A stretch of 13,033 nucleotides of DNA from Thermohalobaculum sp964475765 (GCA_964475765.1 CAYYZH010000114.1:1-13033), one strand, 5' to 3'. Shown: positions 1 to 6,671, counted from the first letter of the stretch. The notes: generated by a model from the letters alone, not told the origin. Numbers and translations: made by a program.

Positions 1-121
1 GTCGGGAATACGGCAATTGCCGCGGCCTGTCCAGAGCATTTGCGCGGTGGGATGGCGGCCAAACGAGTCGATGAGCCGCGGGAGGCAAAGGCATGTCTCA
101 AGCGGCTGCCGAACCGAGATG
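1..121. other. Left edge, no supportable gene
   Basis: Short stretch before the stop codon of the AhpD-like gene. Plus frame 3 is open from the window edge and closes with a TGA at about 72-74, so the 3' end of a gene from outside the window is possible. The roughly 23 residues visible show no recognisable motif. The other open frames here read through the antisense of the next gene and look like shadows. No terminator hairpin with a T-run is visible. Confidence 0.3.
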
Positions 122-685
122 TCAGGCTGCGTTGGCGGGGTCCTGTTCCAGAACGGCGACCCCGTCGTCGATCTCGGTTTGCAGCACATCGTTGAAGCGA
201 TTGAACGCTCCGCAAAGCGCTGTGCGCCACGTCAATTCGACGATCTGGGCGTCCGTGAAGTGCTGCTTTAGCCGAGTGAACACCTCGTCTCGCACCCGAT
301 TGGCGTCGCGGGTCACGGCGATGGCATAGGCGATGACCAGCCGGTCAACCTCGTCGAATTCGGCGACGCTGTCATAATCGAGAATGTTCTCGGCGGCTTT
401 CACGCTGATCCCGGCGGCCGAGAGTTTCGGGGTGTGGTTCGACACACAAAACGTGCACTCGTTCAGCTTGGAGACGGTCACAAGCGCAAGTTCAAGATAG
501 CGCGGCGCCAGCACGCCCTCTGCCTTGAGGTCCAGAAGCAGCCCGAACGTATGTTCCAGGATCGGCGGGCGATTGGCCATGACACCGGCCAGGCCCTGAA
601 AATTCCCGTAGGTCTCGACCCGGTCGTAGATCTCGCGGGCGGGGCCTGACACCTCGTCCGGGGCTATGGTGCGCACGCGGGGCAT
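122..685 (-). CDS. AhpD-like / carboxymuconolactone decarboxylase family protein
   Basis: Protein of 187 residues. It carries the AhpD-type redox signature Glu76-Cys77-x-x-Cys80-x3-His84 (ECTFCVSNH), which in this superfamily (alkylhydroperoxidase D and peroxidase-related proteins) forms the CxxC proton-relay and peroxide-reducing site. The surrounding helical sequence, with a 'LELALVTVSKLNECTFC' core, is typical of the CMD fold. The start at 685 is chosen because AAGGAGA sits just upstream with good spacing; an in-frame ATG 27 codons further out would overlap the divergent gene's leader and lacks support. The CxxC motif favours peroxidase/disulfide activity over true carboxymuconolactone decarboxylation, but the substrate cannot be read from sequence. 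It is divergent from the metallo-hydrolase gene with a 73-bp gap, so the two may share a regulatory region. msrA further on gives a weak oxidative-stress context. The family is fairly certain, the substrate unknown. Confidence 0.88.
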   Translation of the reverse strand: MPRVRTIAPDEVSGPAREIYDRVETYGNFQGLAGVMANRPPILEHTFGLLLDLKAEGVLAPRYLELALVTVSKLNECTFCVSNHTPKLSAAGISVKAAENILDYDSVAEFDEVDRLVIAYAIAVTRDANRVRDEVFTRLKQHFTDAQIVELTWRTALCGAFNRFNDVLQTEIDDGVAVLEQDPANAA

Positions 686-758
686 GGCGCTTCTCCTTTT
701 CGCGGCTTTGGTGCAACTATGCGGGCGAGCACGTCGCGGATCAAGCAGGAGCGCCATC
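686..758. promoter_or_regulatory. Divergent intergenic region
   Basis: Only 73 bp separate the two divergent start codons. It holds a Shine-Dalgarno sequence on each strand (AAGGAGA for the minus gene, CAGGAG at 746-751 for the plus gene). Any promoters must be compressed here or lie inside the opposing genes. I cannot assign clear -35/-10 boxes. Confidence 0.4.
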
Positions 759-1643
759 ATGAGCATCGACAGCGGGCCCAGCGCCTGGCGCCATCAGACC
801 AATCACAACCGGATGATGGAACCGAGAACAGCCCAAGACGGCCCCGTCGAGATCGCGTTCTTCGCAAGCTCGGCCTTTCGCATTACCACGCCGTCCGGGC
901 TGACGATCATGATCGATCCCTGGCGCAATTTGCCGACGCGGACATGGGATTGGTACTTTCATGATTTTCCCGAAACGGCGGTCGATATTGGCGTGTCCAC
1001 ACATGCGCATTTCGACCACGACGCCCTGAACCGGCTGGATGCGAGTGTCCTCTTGGACCGGCTGATCGGAGAGTACCGCTTTGCCGATGTCACCATCACC
1101 GGCATTCCGGACAAGCACGCGACCGATCCGACCTATGCGACCTACGACTTCCGCCGCATCAACAGCTATTTTGGTGGGCAAAAGGTTGTGCCGCCAGACA
1201 ATGCCCGCTCGTGGGACAACTGCCTGATCACGGTCGAGACCGGGGGCCTGCGCATCCTGCACTGGGGCGACAACCGGCATGATCCGCCCGAAGAGCTGTG
1301 GGAGCGGCTCGGCCGGGTGGACATCCTGCTGATGCCGGTCGACGACTCGCAGCATGTGCTGGGCAATCCGATGGTGGCGGGCATCATCGATCGATTGGCC
1401 CCGCGGGTGGTCATCCCGCATCACTACTACACATGGAATGTGGTCCAGCGTCAGAGCACTCTGTTGCCGGTCGACACATGGCTCGAGAGCCAGTCCGGCG
1501 TCGTCCATCTGGACGGCCCAACGCGGCACTACACGCCGGAGACCCTGCCAGACACACGGGAAGTTCACACATTCGGCGATCATGTCGCGTTCGATGTCGC
1601 GGCCTGGCACAAAACCCACGGTATGGAATTGTCGGATGAATAG
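759..1643 (+). CDS. UlaG-type metallo-beta-lactamase-fold hydrolase
   Basis: Protein of 294 residues of the metallo-beta-lactamase superfamily, COG2220/UlaG-like branch. Visible metal ligands in order are His82-x-His84-x-Asp86-His87 (HAHFDHD), His168 with Asp171 in the 'HWGDNRHDPP' stretch, and His221/His222 in 'VIPHHYY'. Together they predict a di-metal hydrolase site. The N-terminal 'EIAFFASSAFRITTPSGLTIMIDPW' pattern (about residues 31-55) is the usual first strand pair of this branch, whose members include ascorbate-6-phosphate lactonase and N-acyl-phosphatidylethanolamine phospholipase-like enzymes. The start at 759 has CAGGAG 7 nt upstream; the longer frame from 666 overlaps the divergent gene and is rejected. 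No signal peptide is evident, so it is probably cytoplasmic. msrA follows on the same strand after 79 bp, so co-transcription is possible. The substrate is unknown. Confidence 0.88.
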   Translation: MSIDSGPSAWRHQTNHNRMMEPRTAQDGPVEIAFFASSAFRITTPSGLTIMIDPWRNLPTRTWDWYFHDFPETAVDIGVSTHAHFDHDALNRLDASVLLDRLIGEYRFADVTITGIPDKHATDPTYATYDFRRINSYFGGQKVVPPDNARSWDNCLITVETGGLRILHWGDNRHDPPEELWERLGRVDILLMPVDDSQHVLGNPMVAGIIDRLAPRVVIPHHYYTWNVVQRQSTLLPVDTWLESQSGVVHLDGPTRHYTPETLPDTREVHTFGDHVAFDVAAWHKTHGMELSDE

Positions 1644-1722
1644 CAGGCCGATCCGGTCTGGCAGGCTTGTCCTTCCCCGGAAAACCTCCATGTGTAGAGG
1701 ATAACAATAACAGGGGACGCAG

Positions 1723-2370
1723 ATGTTCGGATTTTTCAAGAAGACCGCAATGCCGACCGCCGAGAATGCCCTTGAAGGCCGGGCGTTCGAGCTGCCCACC
1801 GCAGAGACGCATTTCGTGAACGGACGGCCCCTGAAAGGACCGTACCCGGAAGGCACCGAGACCGCGATGTTCGGGATGGGGTGCTTTTGGGGGATCGAGC
1901 GCCGGTTCTGGAAGATCCCCGGCGTCTGGGTCACCATGGTTGGCTATGCGGGCGGGCTGACGCCAAACCCGACCTATCAGGAGATTTGCTCGGGCCAGAC
2001 CGGGCACAACGAGGTTGTGCAACTGGTCTTCGACCGCTCGACGGTCAGCTATGCCGAACTGCTCCGCAATTTCTGGGAAGGGCACGATCCGACCCAGGGC
2101 ATGCGACAGGGCAATGATGTCGGCACGCAGTACCGCTCCGGCATTTATGCATATGGCGCTGAACAGATTGCGGCAGCCACAGCGAGCCGGGAGGCGTTCC
2201 AACCCCGTCTCGAGGCAGCAGGATATGGTCCGATTACCACCGAAATCGTCGAGGCGCCGAAGTTCTTCTACGCCGAGGACTATCACCAGCAGTATCTCGC
2301 CAAGAAGCCGGCGGGCTATTGCGGGGTGGGCGGCACCGGCGTGACCTGCCCGGTGGGCGCCGACGTCTGA
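1723..2370 (+). CDS. msrA: Peptide-methionine (S)-S-oxide reductase MsrA
   Basis: Protein of 215 residues, close to the usual MsrA length. It reduces the S epimer of methionine sulfoxide in proteins and free methionine, using thioredoxin as reductant. The active site motif GCFWG is at residues 53-57 with nucleophile Cys54. Downstream family blocks are visible: 'VGYAGG', 'GHNEVVQLVFD', 'FWEGHDPTQG', 'GTQYRSGIY' and 'AEDYHQQYL'. Two C-terminal cysteines, Cys200 and Cys209, lie where the recycling cysteines of E. coli MsrA lie, so a three-cysteine relay is expected. The first ~48 residues form the variable N-terminal extension typical of this group; there is no secretion signal. AGGGGA at 1712-1717 is the ribosome binding site. 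It follows the metallo-hydrolase by 79 bp and is followed by the palindromic repeat cluster that probably lies in its mRNA 3' end. Confidence 0.96.
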   Translation: MFGFFKKTAMPTAENALEGRAFELPTAETHFVNGRPLKGPYPEGTETAMFGMGCFWGIERRFWKIPGVWVTMVGYAGGLTPNPTYQEICSGQTGHNEVVQLVFDRSTVSYAELLRNFWEGHDPTQGMRQGNDVGTQYRSGIYAYGAEQIAAATASREAFQPRLEAAGYGPITTEIVEAPKFFYAEDYHQQYLAKKPAGYCGVGGTGVTCPVGADV

Positions 2371-2407
2371 CGCCAGAGGGCATCCCGCAGAGGTCCGGCC
2401 GGGCGCT

Positions 2408-2431
2408 GTCCCGGACTTGATCCGGGACCTC
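2408..2431. repeat. Palindromic GC repeat, copy 1 (inverted)
   Basis: Arms GTCCCGGA (2408-2415) and TCCGGGAC (2421-2428) enclose a 5-nt centre CTTGA; the copy ends with CTC. Read on the minus strand it is the same 24-mer as copy 2 with a single difference, so it is an inverted copy. Similar 'cccggatcaagtccggg' elements are common in intergenic regions of alphaproteobacteria. Confidence 0.85.
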
Positions 2432-2442
2432 GTAGTGGCGCC

Positions 2443-2510
2443 GCGAGGAGGTCCCGGATCAGGTCCGGGACCGTGCACCGAACAGATGTCACCGGGAGAC
2501 GACGGGTGCG
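2443..2510. repeat. Palindromic GC repeat, copy 2, in a 68-bp unit
   Basis: The 9-bp arms 2450-2458 and 2464-2472 (GGTCCCGGA / TCCGGGACC) flank the centre TCAGG. The element begins with GCGAGGAGGTCCCGG at 2443, and the same 15 bases recur exactly 68 bp later. The tail (about 2473-2495) also resembles the tail of copy 3, so this is a degenerate direct-repeat unit and not only a palindrome. Confidence 0.85.
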
Positions 2511-2563
2511 GCGAGGAGGTCCCGGGTCGGGCCCGGGACGGTGCTTCGTGGAGATGACACCGC
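2511..2563. repeat. Palindromic GC repeat, copy 3
   Basis: The arms 2519-2526 and 2532-2539 (GTCCCGGG / CCCGGGAC) enclose the centre TCGGG. Relative to copies 1 and 2, the innermost A:T pair is replaced by G:C on both arms, a compensatory change that keeps the stem. By eye about 42 of 52 positions match the unit starting at 2443. Confidence 0.82.
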
Positions 2564-2566
2564 AAG

Positions 2567-2590
2567 AAAAAAGGCGCCCCGCGGGACGCC
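2567..2590 (-). terminator. Intrinsic terminator of the TadG-like gene
   Basis: Read on the minus strand: GGCGTCCC, a 2-nt GC centre, then GGGGCGCC, followed at once by six T. The stem is 8 bp with one G-U pair. It begins 31 bp beyond the stop codon of the TadG-like gene, which ends at 2621. A 2-nt loop would in practice open to 4 nt or more. Confidence 0.85.
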
Positions 2591-2620
2591 CTCTGATTTT
2601 GTCCGGCGCTGTGATCGAGG

Positions 2621-4699
2621 TCAGCGCACCAGCTGCGCCGTGAAGCGGTGCAGGTAGGCCTCATCGGTCACGTCTTCGATGATCTCCATGAACATCCGTG
2701 TCTCGACCGAAGCGTCCAACTCGCAGCCAAGCTGGTTCGGCCCACAGAAGTGGCCTGGCGGTTGCGGCATGTAGACCTCAAGGATCCGAATGTCCTCTGG
2801 CGCCACATCGTAGGTGCCAGCATCATTCGTTCCTTCGTCCACCGTCGCGGTGCAATTCACCATCGCGCTGCGGATACGGCGGCGCTCATAGCCGGTCGCC
2901 AGAAGACCCGTGCTGCCGGACCGGTGGAAGAAGTCGTCCGGCCCGTGCTTGAGGAACTTCTCCGTCTCGTCCGCCAGACCATAGGCGCTGACGTTATCCT
3001 GTGTGTCCGCGCCATCGGTGCTCGACCAGCGGTTCACTCGCGAGAGGTTTCCGTTGGTGTTGACCGTGGCGAAGTTATCGCGCTCGTGCTTGTAGAGTTC
3101 GTACCAGGTCGAAATGTCGGTCGGCAGACGTCCGGAAGGCGAGCGCGGGTTCAGCCCGTAAAGGTTCTGCCAGTAGAACTGCATGCGGGCCTTGTTCGGG
3201 GCAAGCCCGGACGTGTCACCTTCGAAGTAGTCGCCAATGAAATCGGCGGAACACTCCGCGCCGTTGGCGCTGCCAGTTGCATACTTGGTGTACGTCCCGG
3301 CATGGCAGGTATCGTAGTTGATCCCAGCCCCATAGAGCGACTGGACAAAGCTGTGCCCTTCCATTGGGACGGTGTCGTACTCGACCTCAAGCCCTTCGCC
3401 CGGCAGATAGTCCGGTGTGCCGTCCTGCGGATCAGCGAGCGGATCATCGCCGTGCCGGTCAGCGGTCTCGTATGCCGTGGTCGCCAGCATGTCCGGCTCG
3501 AAGAACTGCGCCCGGGTCAGACCGCTTGAGCCGACAGCAACGTCATTGCTGATCGCGGTGTTGAACGGCTCGTGCCAGATGTCGAAGGCGGTGTTGATCG
3601 CACGACTGACCATCGGGCCGGGTGCCGGTGCAATCGAAAGCTCATCGCCGGGACCCCAGCAGACCGTCTCGGCCCGGGCCCGTGCCATCAAGCAGCGGTC
3701 GCGCGCCATGACGTAGTCAACAGACGACTCCGAGCTTGCATCTTCGGTTGCCAGTGCCAGCAGATAGTCCAGCGAGCAGATGCCGCCGGGATCCGCGATC
3801 GGATCTGTCAGGCGGAACAGCTGGTGGTTTTCGTTCCACGGATAGAGCGAGCCATGTGACGTGCCATCCGAAATCGGCTGCTCAGATATCCCGGCACCAT
3901 CGAAGTTCGGTGCGAAGTACATCAGAGACCGACCGGGAACGGAGTACTCCGGATCGTCCTTCTCGACGTCCAGCGGGCTGCTGCCCTGGTCTTCCCAAGG
4001 ATTGCAGAACACCAGCGTCGAAAGATCGGCACAGGTCCTCCGCTCGAGCGTCGCGGCGGAGACCGCACTGAAATCGAGCGTCTCGTTGAAGTCTTTCTCC
4101 GGAACCTCACCCTCATTGAGGACCGAGGCGAGATTGAATGCGCTGGTCGAGATCCGTGCAAACGCGCTTGGCAGCGTCTTCTGCGAAATCTTCACAACGG
4201 CGAATTGCGCCGCATTGGACGCATCGACCGGGTCGCCCGAGGTGTAGGTCGGCGAGCCATCCGTCGCGATGGCCAGCTCGTCGCCCTGCGTGAACGCTTC
4301 GGTCATGTCGTTCTGCGGAAGATCCGAAGGCGCCATGTTGCTGTAGTAGGCGATGAACTCGATCTCGAAATCACCGACCTCTGCGCCGCTCTTGTTCAGA
4401 AACGGCAGCGAGCCGGTAAAGCCATAGACCGCGTTGGTCGCGCGCTGGATCGCGTCGTCCTGACCGTCCAGCTCATTGGCCGCAGCCAGAGCCATCTGAT
4501 CGGCAAACGCCTGCATCTGACTGTGTGTGTAGTAGACCCGGCCGGAATCGAGCACGAGACCCGTCGTCCCCAGCAGCAGAATCGAGAACACCGTAATCTG
4601 CAGCGTCACGCTGCCTTGTTGATTGTCGCGAAATCTTGCGCATGTGTTTTTTAGCGAAGACCGCAGCCCGCCTAATGCGCGCTTAAACCTATTTGTCAT
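2621..4699 (-). CDS. TadG-like membrane-anchored pilus-assembly-related protein
   Basis: Protein of 692 residues from the chosen start. After a short basic N-terminus with the 'DNQQGSVTLQITVFSILLLG' signature comes one membrane segment (about residues 31-50), then 'DSGRVYYTHSQMQAFADQMALAAANELDG'. This is the classic Tad/TadE-G N-terminal domain, in which the helix anchors a large extracytoplasmic region. Cys223 and Cys232 form the 'C-x8-CNPW' pattern I associate with TadG-related proteins. Ten cysteines after the membrane segment, an even number, suit disulfides in the periplasm. No metal-dependent adhesion site (DxSxS) of a von Willebrand A domain is evident. No other tad/flp genes (tadA, cpaB, rcpA) are nearby, so it is an orphan. 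The start at 4699 is favoured because the membrane signature follows directly; the 81 residues upstream are poorly coding. The ribosome site (GGGGG) is weak and slightly far. Its role is unproven: surface adhesion or minor pilin assembly is possible. Confidence 0.85.
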   Translation of the reverse strand: MTNRFKRALGGLRSSLKNTCARFRDNQQGSVTLQITVFSILLLGTTGLVLDSGRVYYTHSQMQAFADQMALAAANELDGQDDAIQRATNAVYGFTGSLPFLNKSGAEVGDFEIEFIAYYSNMAPSDLPQNDMTEAFTQGDELAIATDGSPTYTSGDPVDASNAAQFAVVKISQKTLPSAFARISTSAFNLASVLNEGEVPEKDFNETLDFSAVSAATLERRTCADLSTLVFCNPWEDQGSSPLDVEKDDPEYSVPGRSLMYFAPNFDGAGISEQPISDGTSHGSLYPWNENHQLFRLTDPIADPGGICSLDYLLALATEDASSESSVDYVMARDRCLMARARAETVCWGPGDELSIAPAPGPMVSRAINTAFDIWHEPFNTAISNDVAVGSSGLTRAQFFEPDMLATTAYETADRHGDDPLADPQDGTPDYLPGEGLEVEYDTVPMEGHSFVQSLYGAGINYDTCHAGTYTKYATGSANGAECSADFIGDYFEGDTSGLAPNKARMQFYWQNLYGLNPRSPSGRLPTDISTWYELYKHERDNFATVNTNGNLSRVNRWSSTDGADTQDNVSAYGLADETEKFLKHGPDDFFHRSGSTGLLATGYERRRIRSAMVNCTATVDEGTNDAGTYDVAPEDIRILEVYMPQPPGHFCGPNQLGCELDASVETRMFMEIIEDVTDEAYLHRFTAQLVR

Positions 4700-4860
4700 C
4701 GTCCGAACCCCCGAGCTCTCGACATCCACCCGCGAGCCTGCCAAGCATCGGGCAAACAGCCCTGAACCACCCCACTCCGGCAAACTCGGACACGATAAAT
4801 GACAAAAATTGTGCATATTTTTAGGCGCTGGCGGGTGCAGATTCGGGGAGGTCAGCCGCA
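4700..4860. promoter_or_regulatory. Divergent promoter region with AT-rich island
   Basis: 161 bp separate the TadG-like start from prmA. Around 4791-4825 the base composition drops to a strongly AT-rich block in an otherwise GC-rich context. It includes AAAAAT (4804-4809) and ATTTTT (4817-4822) as inverted arms around TGTGCAT. This is the likely location of promoters for both directions. I cannot assign matched -35/-10 pairs with correct spacing. Confidence 0.5.
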
Positions 4861-5739
4861 ATGACGACATATTCGGCCCTGACCACCTTGAAAGACGCCG
4901 CCCAAGCCGAAGACCTCGGGATTGCGATGGAGCGGCTGACACCCGAGCCGACCGGGATCGGGGTTTTTGAAATCGAAGATGAATCAGGTGTTTGGGAAGT
5001 TGGAGGGTATTTTCAGGACCCGCCCGACCGGGCCGGGCTTGCCCTTCTGGCCATGATGCATGGCGCTGACGACTTCGTGATTTCCAAGATTGACGATCGG
5101 GACTGGGTGGCGCAGGTCAGACGCGAACTGCATCCCGTGCATGCCGGGCGCTTCACGGTTTATGGCGCCCATGATGCCCACCGGGTCGGGCTGGAACGCA
5201 TCGGGCTGCGAATCGAGGCTGCCATGGCCTTCGGCACGGGTCATCACGGAACGACCCGCGGGTGTCTGATGCTGCTCGACCGGATGCTGCGCCGGGGGCA
5301 TCGCCCGCGCCACATTGCAGACATTGGGTGCGGCACCGGCGTTTTGGCCATGGCGGCGGCACGGGCTGTCCGGGCACGCGGATTGGCGAGCGATCTTGAT
5401 CCGGTTGCGGTTGCGACCTCGCGCGAGAACCTTTCCGCCAACGGATGCACCGCGCTGGTGCCCGTCGTGGCCGCCGCTGGGTTGCGCCATCCGCTTCACC
5501 GCCGCGCTGGGTATGATCTGATCTTCGCAAACATCTTGGCCGCACCGCTCAAACGCATGGCTGGGCAGATCTCCGCCCATCTGGATCCGGGCGGCCATGC
5601 TATTCTGTCCGGTCTTCTGAAGCATCAGACGGCGGGCATCGAGGCCCTGTTTCGCGGACACGGGCTGATCTGCGAAGAGCGGCTGGTTCTTGGGGAGTGG
5701 CGCAGTCTTACGATGCGCAAACATTCGCGCCGAATTTAG
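4861..5739 (+). CDS. prmA: Ribosomal protein L11 methyltransferase
   Basis: Protein of 292 residues, matching the usual PrmA size. It transfers methyl groups from S-adenosylmethionine to lysines and the N-terminus of ribosomal protein L11 in the cytoplasm. Diagnostic PrmA blocks are AFGTGHHGTT (123-132), the SAM-binding motif I DIGCGTG (154-160), the acidic loop 'SDLDP' (177-181) and the catalytic-region NILAAPL (224-230). The first ~100 residues are the divergent substrate-recognition domain. The start at 4861 is preceded by GGGGAGGT with about 8-nt spacing. It is monocistronic as far as visible: divergent from the TadG-like gene and convergent with the DUF1127 gene 46 bp further on. PrmA is usually dispensable for growth in bacteria. 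Confidence 0.95.
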   Translation: MTTYSALTTLKDAAQAEDLGIAMERLTPEPTGIGVFEIEDESGVWEVGGYFQDPPDRAGLALLAMMHGADDFVISKIDDRDWVAQVRRELHPVHAGRFTVYGAHDAHRVGLERIGLRIEAAMAFGTGHHGTTRGCLMLLDRMLRRGHRPRHIADIGCGTGVLAMAAARAVRARGLASDLDPVAVATSRENLSANGCTALVPVVAAAGLRHPLHRRAGYDLIFANILAAPLKRMAGQISAHLDPGGHAILSGLLKHQTAGIEALFRGHGLICEERLVLGEWRSLTMRKHSRRI

Positions 5740-5741
5740 AC

Positions 5742-5759
5742 GGCCACCCGGAGGTAGCC
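5742..5759 (-). terminator. Stem-loop between convergent genes
   Basis: On the minus strand GGCTACC, tetraloop TCCG (UNCG class), GGTGGCC form a 7-bp stem with one G-U wobble. On the plus strand that position is a C-A mismatch, so the hairpin favours minus-strand RNA from the DUF1127 gene. There is no clean U-tract, only a short AT-rich TCTAAATT on the downstream side. It may be a 3' stabiliser or weak terminator. Confidence 0.4.
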
Positions 5760-5785
5760 GCCGTTGTCATGGGGGTGTGAGACCG

Positions 5786-6154
5786 TCAGCCGAGGCGACC
5801 GGTCCGCTTGTAGACCTCAACATCTGCCGGGCTCAGACCAATGTCATCGAGCTGCGCCGACGTCAGCGATGAAAGCGCCCGCACCGTCTGATAGCGATCG
5901 CGCCGCTCGACTGCCCAACCGATGATGCGCGTACCGAGACCGCGCGACCCCGCGTCAACTTCCGCAAGGCCAACGCCGATGTCTTCACGCTGTGCAGGCG
6001 TGAACGCGGCCAAATCGGCCTTCGGCTGAGATGCAGCGAATGCCCGGCGCACGGCATCAAAGCCGGACAGCATTGCTTCGCTTGCACGAAAGACGGTTAT
6101 GGCGCCGAAGGGCGCACGGGGGGTGGATTTATGATCCAGATCTGTCATTGCCAT
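5786..6154 (-). CDS. DUF1127-domain protein with duplicated motif
   Basis: Protein of 122 residues. The C-terminal segment 'RYQTVRALSSLTSAQLDDIGLSPADV' (about 88-112) is the DUF1127 (YjiS-like) signature, usually found in proteins of only 45-70 residues. The same pattern is already present in the first half: residues 51-66 read F-T-P-A-Q-R-E-D-I-G, close to residues 97-112. Eight of 16 positions are identical and four more conservative, so an internal duplication or tandem fusion is likely. The start at 6154 is preceded by AGGAGA at 8-nt spacing; the frame upstream of it is non-coding-looking. Some short DUF1127 proteins of alphaproteobacteria bind RNA and influence phosphate, carbon or sRNA responses, but this longer form has no assigned role. 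The TGCA-rich array 80-120 bp upstream may be its operator. Confidence 0.82.
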   Translation of the reverse strand: MAMTDLDHKSTPRAPFGAITVFRASEAMLSGFDAVRRAFAASQPKADLAAFTPAQREDIGVGLAEVDAGSRGLGTRIIGWAVERRDRYQTVRALSSLTSAQLDDIGLSPADVEVYKRTGRLG

Positions 6155-6236
6155 GGCGGCGTCTCCTGTTGAATTTCGGGGCACGACCCTCGCTGCCCGG
6201 CCGACGCATTTAGGGTTTTGGGTGATGTGGCACAAC

Positions 6237-6283
6237 TGCATTAAGTGCATGAGAGATATGCAGTTTCTGCATGTGTGCATTAA
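6237..6283. promoter_or_regulatory. TGCA-rich operator-like array
   Basis: Five TGCA words begin at 6237, 6246, 6259, 6268 and 6276, that is, every 8-13 bp, near one helical turn. TGCATTAA occurs at both ends (6237-6244 and 6276-6283). In the middle is a perfect palindrome, ATGCAG-TTT-CTGCAT (6258-6272). The block is more AT-rich than its surroundings and lies 83-129 bp upstream of the DUF1127 start. It is consistent with a multi-site operator, regulator unknown. Confidence 0.5.
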
Positions 6284-6619
6284 CGCGATTTTTGCGGTTT
6301 CCTGTCTCCCTGAAGAGTGTCTGAAGAAGATGCCGCGACCGCCCTGTCGGGACAATTTCAGTCGATTTTTCATGGTTTTGTCAGAACGCTGAATTTACGT
6401 GAGATCTGGCTCAAAGTCCGCTCTCTCGTCAGGCGGACTAATCCGGCGAAGGGCATCGATTGAGGCATTCCCGCCCAAATCGAGCCTGTCTGCCGCAGAG
6501 CCGCCCCGAATGCCTTGCGCGTGCGCCAGGGCTCCGGGTCTCCTCATTCACAATGCGTGGTCAGTGCGGCTGGGAGCCCTGTGTGCAAAACCTCTACATC
6601 AGGACAAGTGTTGGCCTTT

Positions 6620-6634
6620 GTTCATGTTTCGTGC
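6620..6634 (+). promoter_or_regulatory. Candidate LexA (SOS) box upstream of ruvC
   Basis: GTTC-ATGTTTC-GTGC matches 7 of 8 fixed bases of the alphaproteobacterial LexA operator GTTC-N7-GTTC. It ends 37 bp before the ruvC start codon, a usual operator position. One mismatch makes this a candidate only. Confidence 0.45.
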
Positions 6635-6671
6635 TACTCATCGAAAAAACAGAAACAGGCGGTAGAGCAGC

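Larger units (their letters stand above)
6155..6671. other. 517-bp intergenic region between DUF1127 gene and ruvC
   Basis: Unusually long gap for this gene-dense window. It contains the TGCA array (6237-6283), a 7-bp inverted repeat AGTCCGC/GCGGACT (6415-6421 and 6433-6439) with an 11-nt loop but no T-run, and a LexA-like box near ruvC (6620-6634). Open frames in the right half (for example 6399-6665) have no ribosome site or recognisable protein and are probably chance. No tRNA-like cloverleaf was seen. A small RNA in 6300-6600 cannot be excluded. Confidence 0.5.

Noticed and set aside
2401..2540. Possible CRISPR array
   Set aside because: Only three palindromic units, one inverted, with related tails rather than unique spacers, and no cas genes.
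741..2664. Two long minus-strand open frames (398 and 417 codons) opposite the metallo-hydrolase and msrA
   Set aside because: They lie antisense to genes with intact catalytic motifs, and their translations are rich in Arg/Pro/His/Cys without domain patterns.
2648..3529. Long plus-strand open frame of 293 codons inside the TadG-like gene
   Set aside because: It is antisense to a well-supported gene with a membrane domain and terminator, shows no recognisable motif and has no clear ribosome site. It is a high-GC shadow frame.
4700..4942. Upstream extension of the TadG-like frame to 4942
   Set aside because: It would overlap the prmA start and Shine-Dalgarno, has Ser/Pro-rich noise and puts the membrane signature too far from the N-terminus.
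6155..6373. Upstream extension of the DUF1127 protein to 6373
   Set aside because: It translates the TGCA array region, and a strong ribosome site precedes the ATG at 6154.
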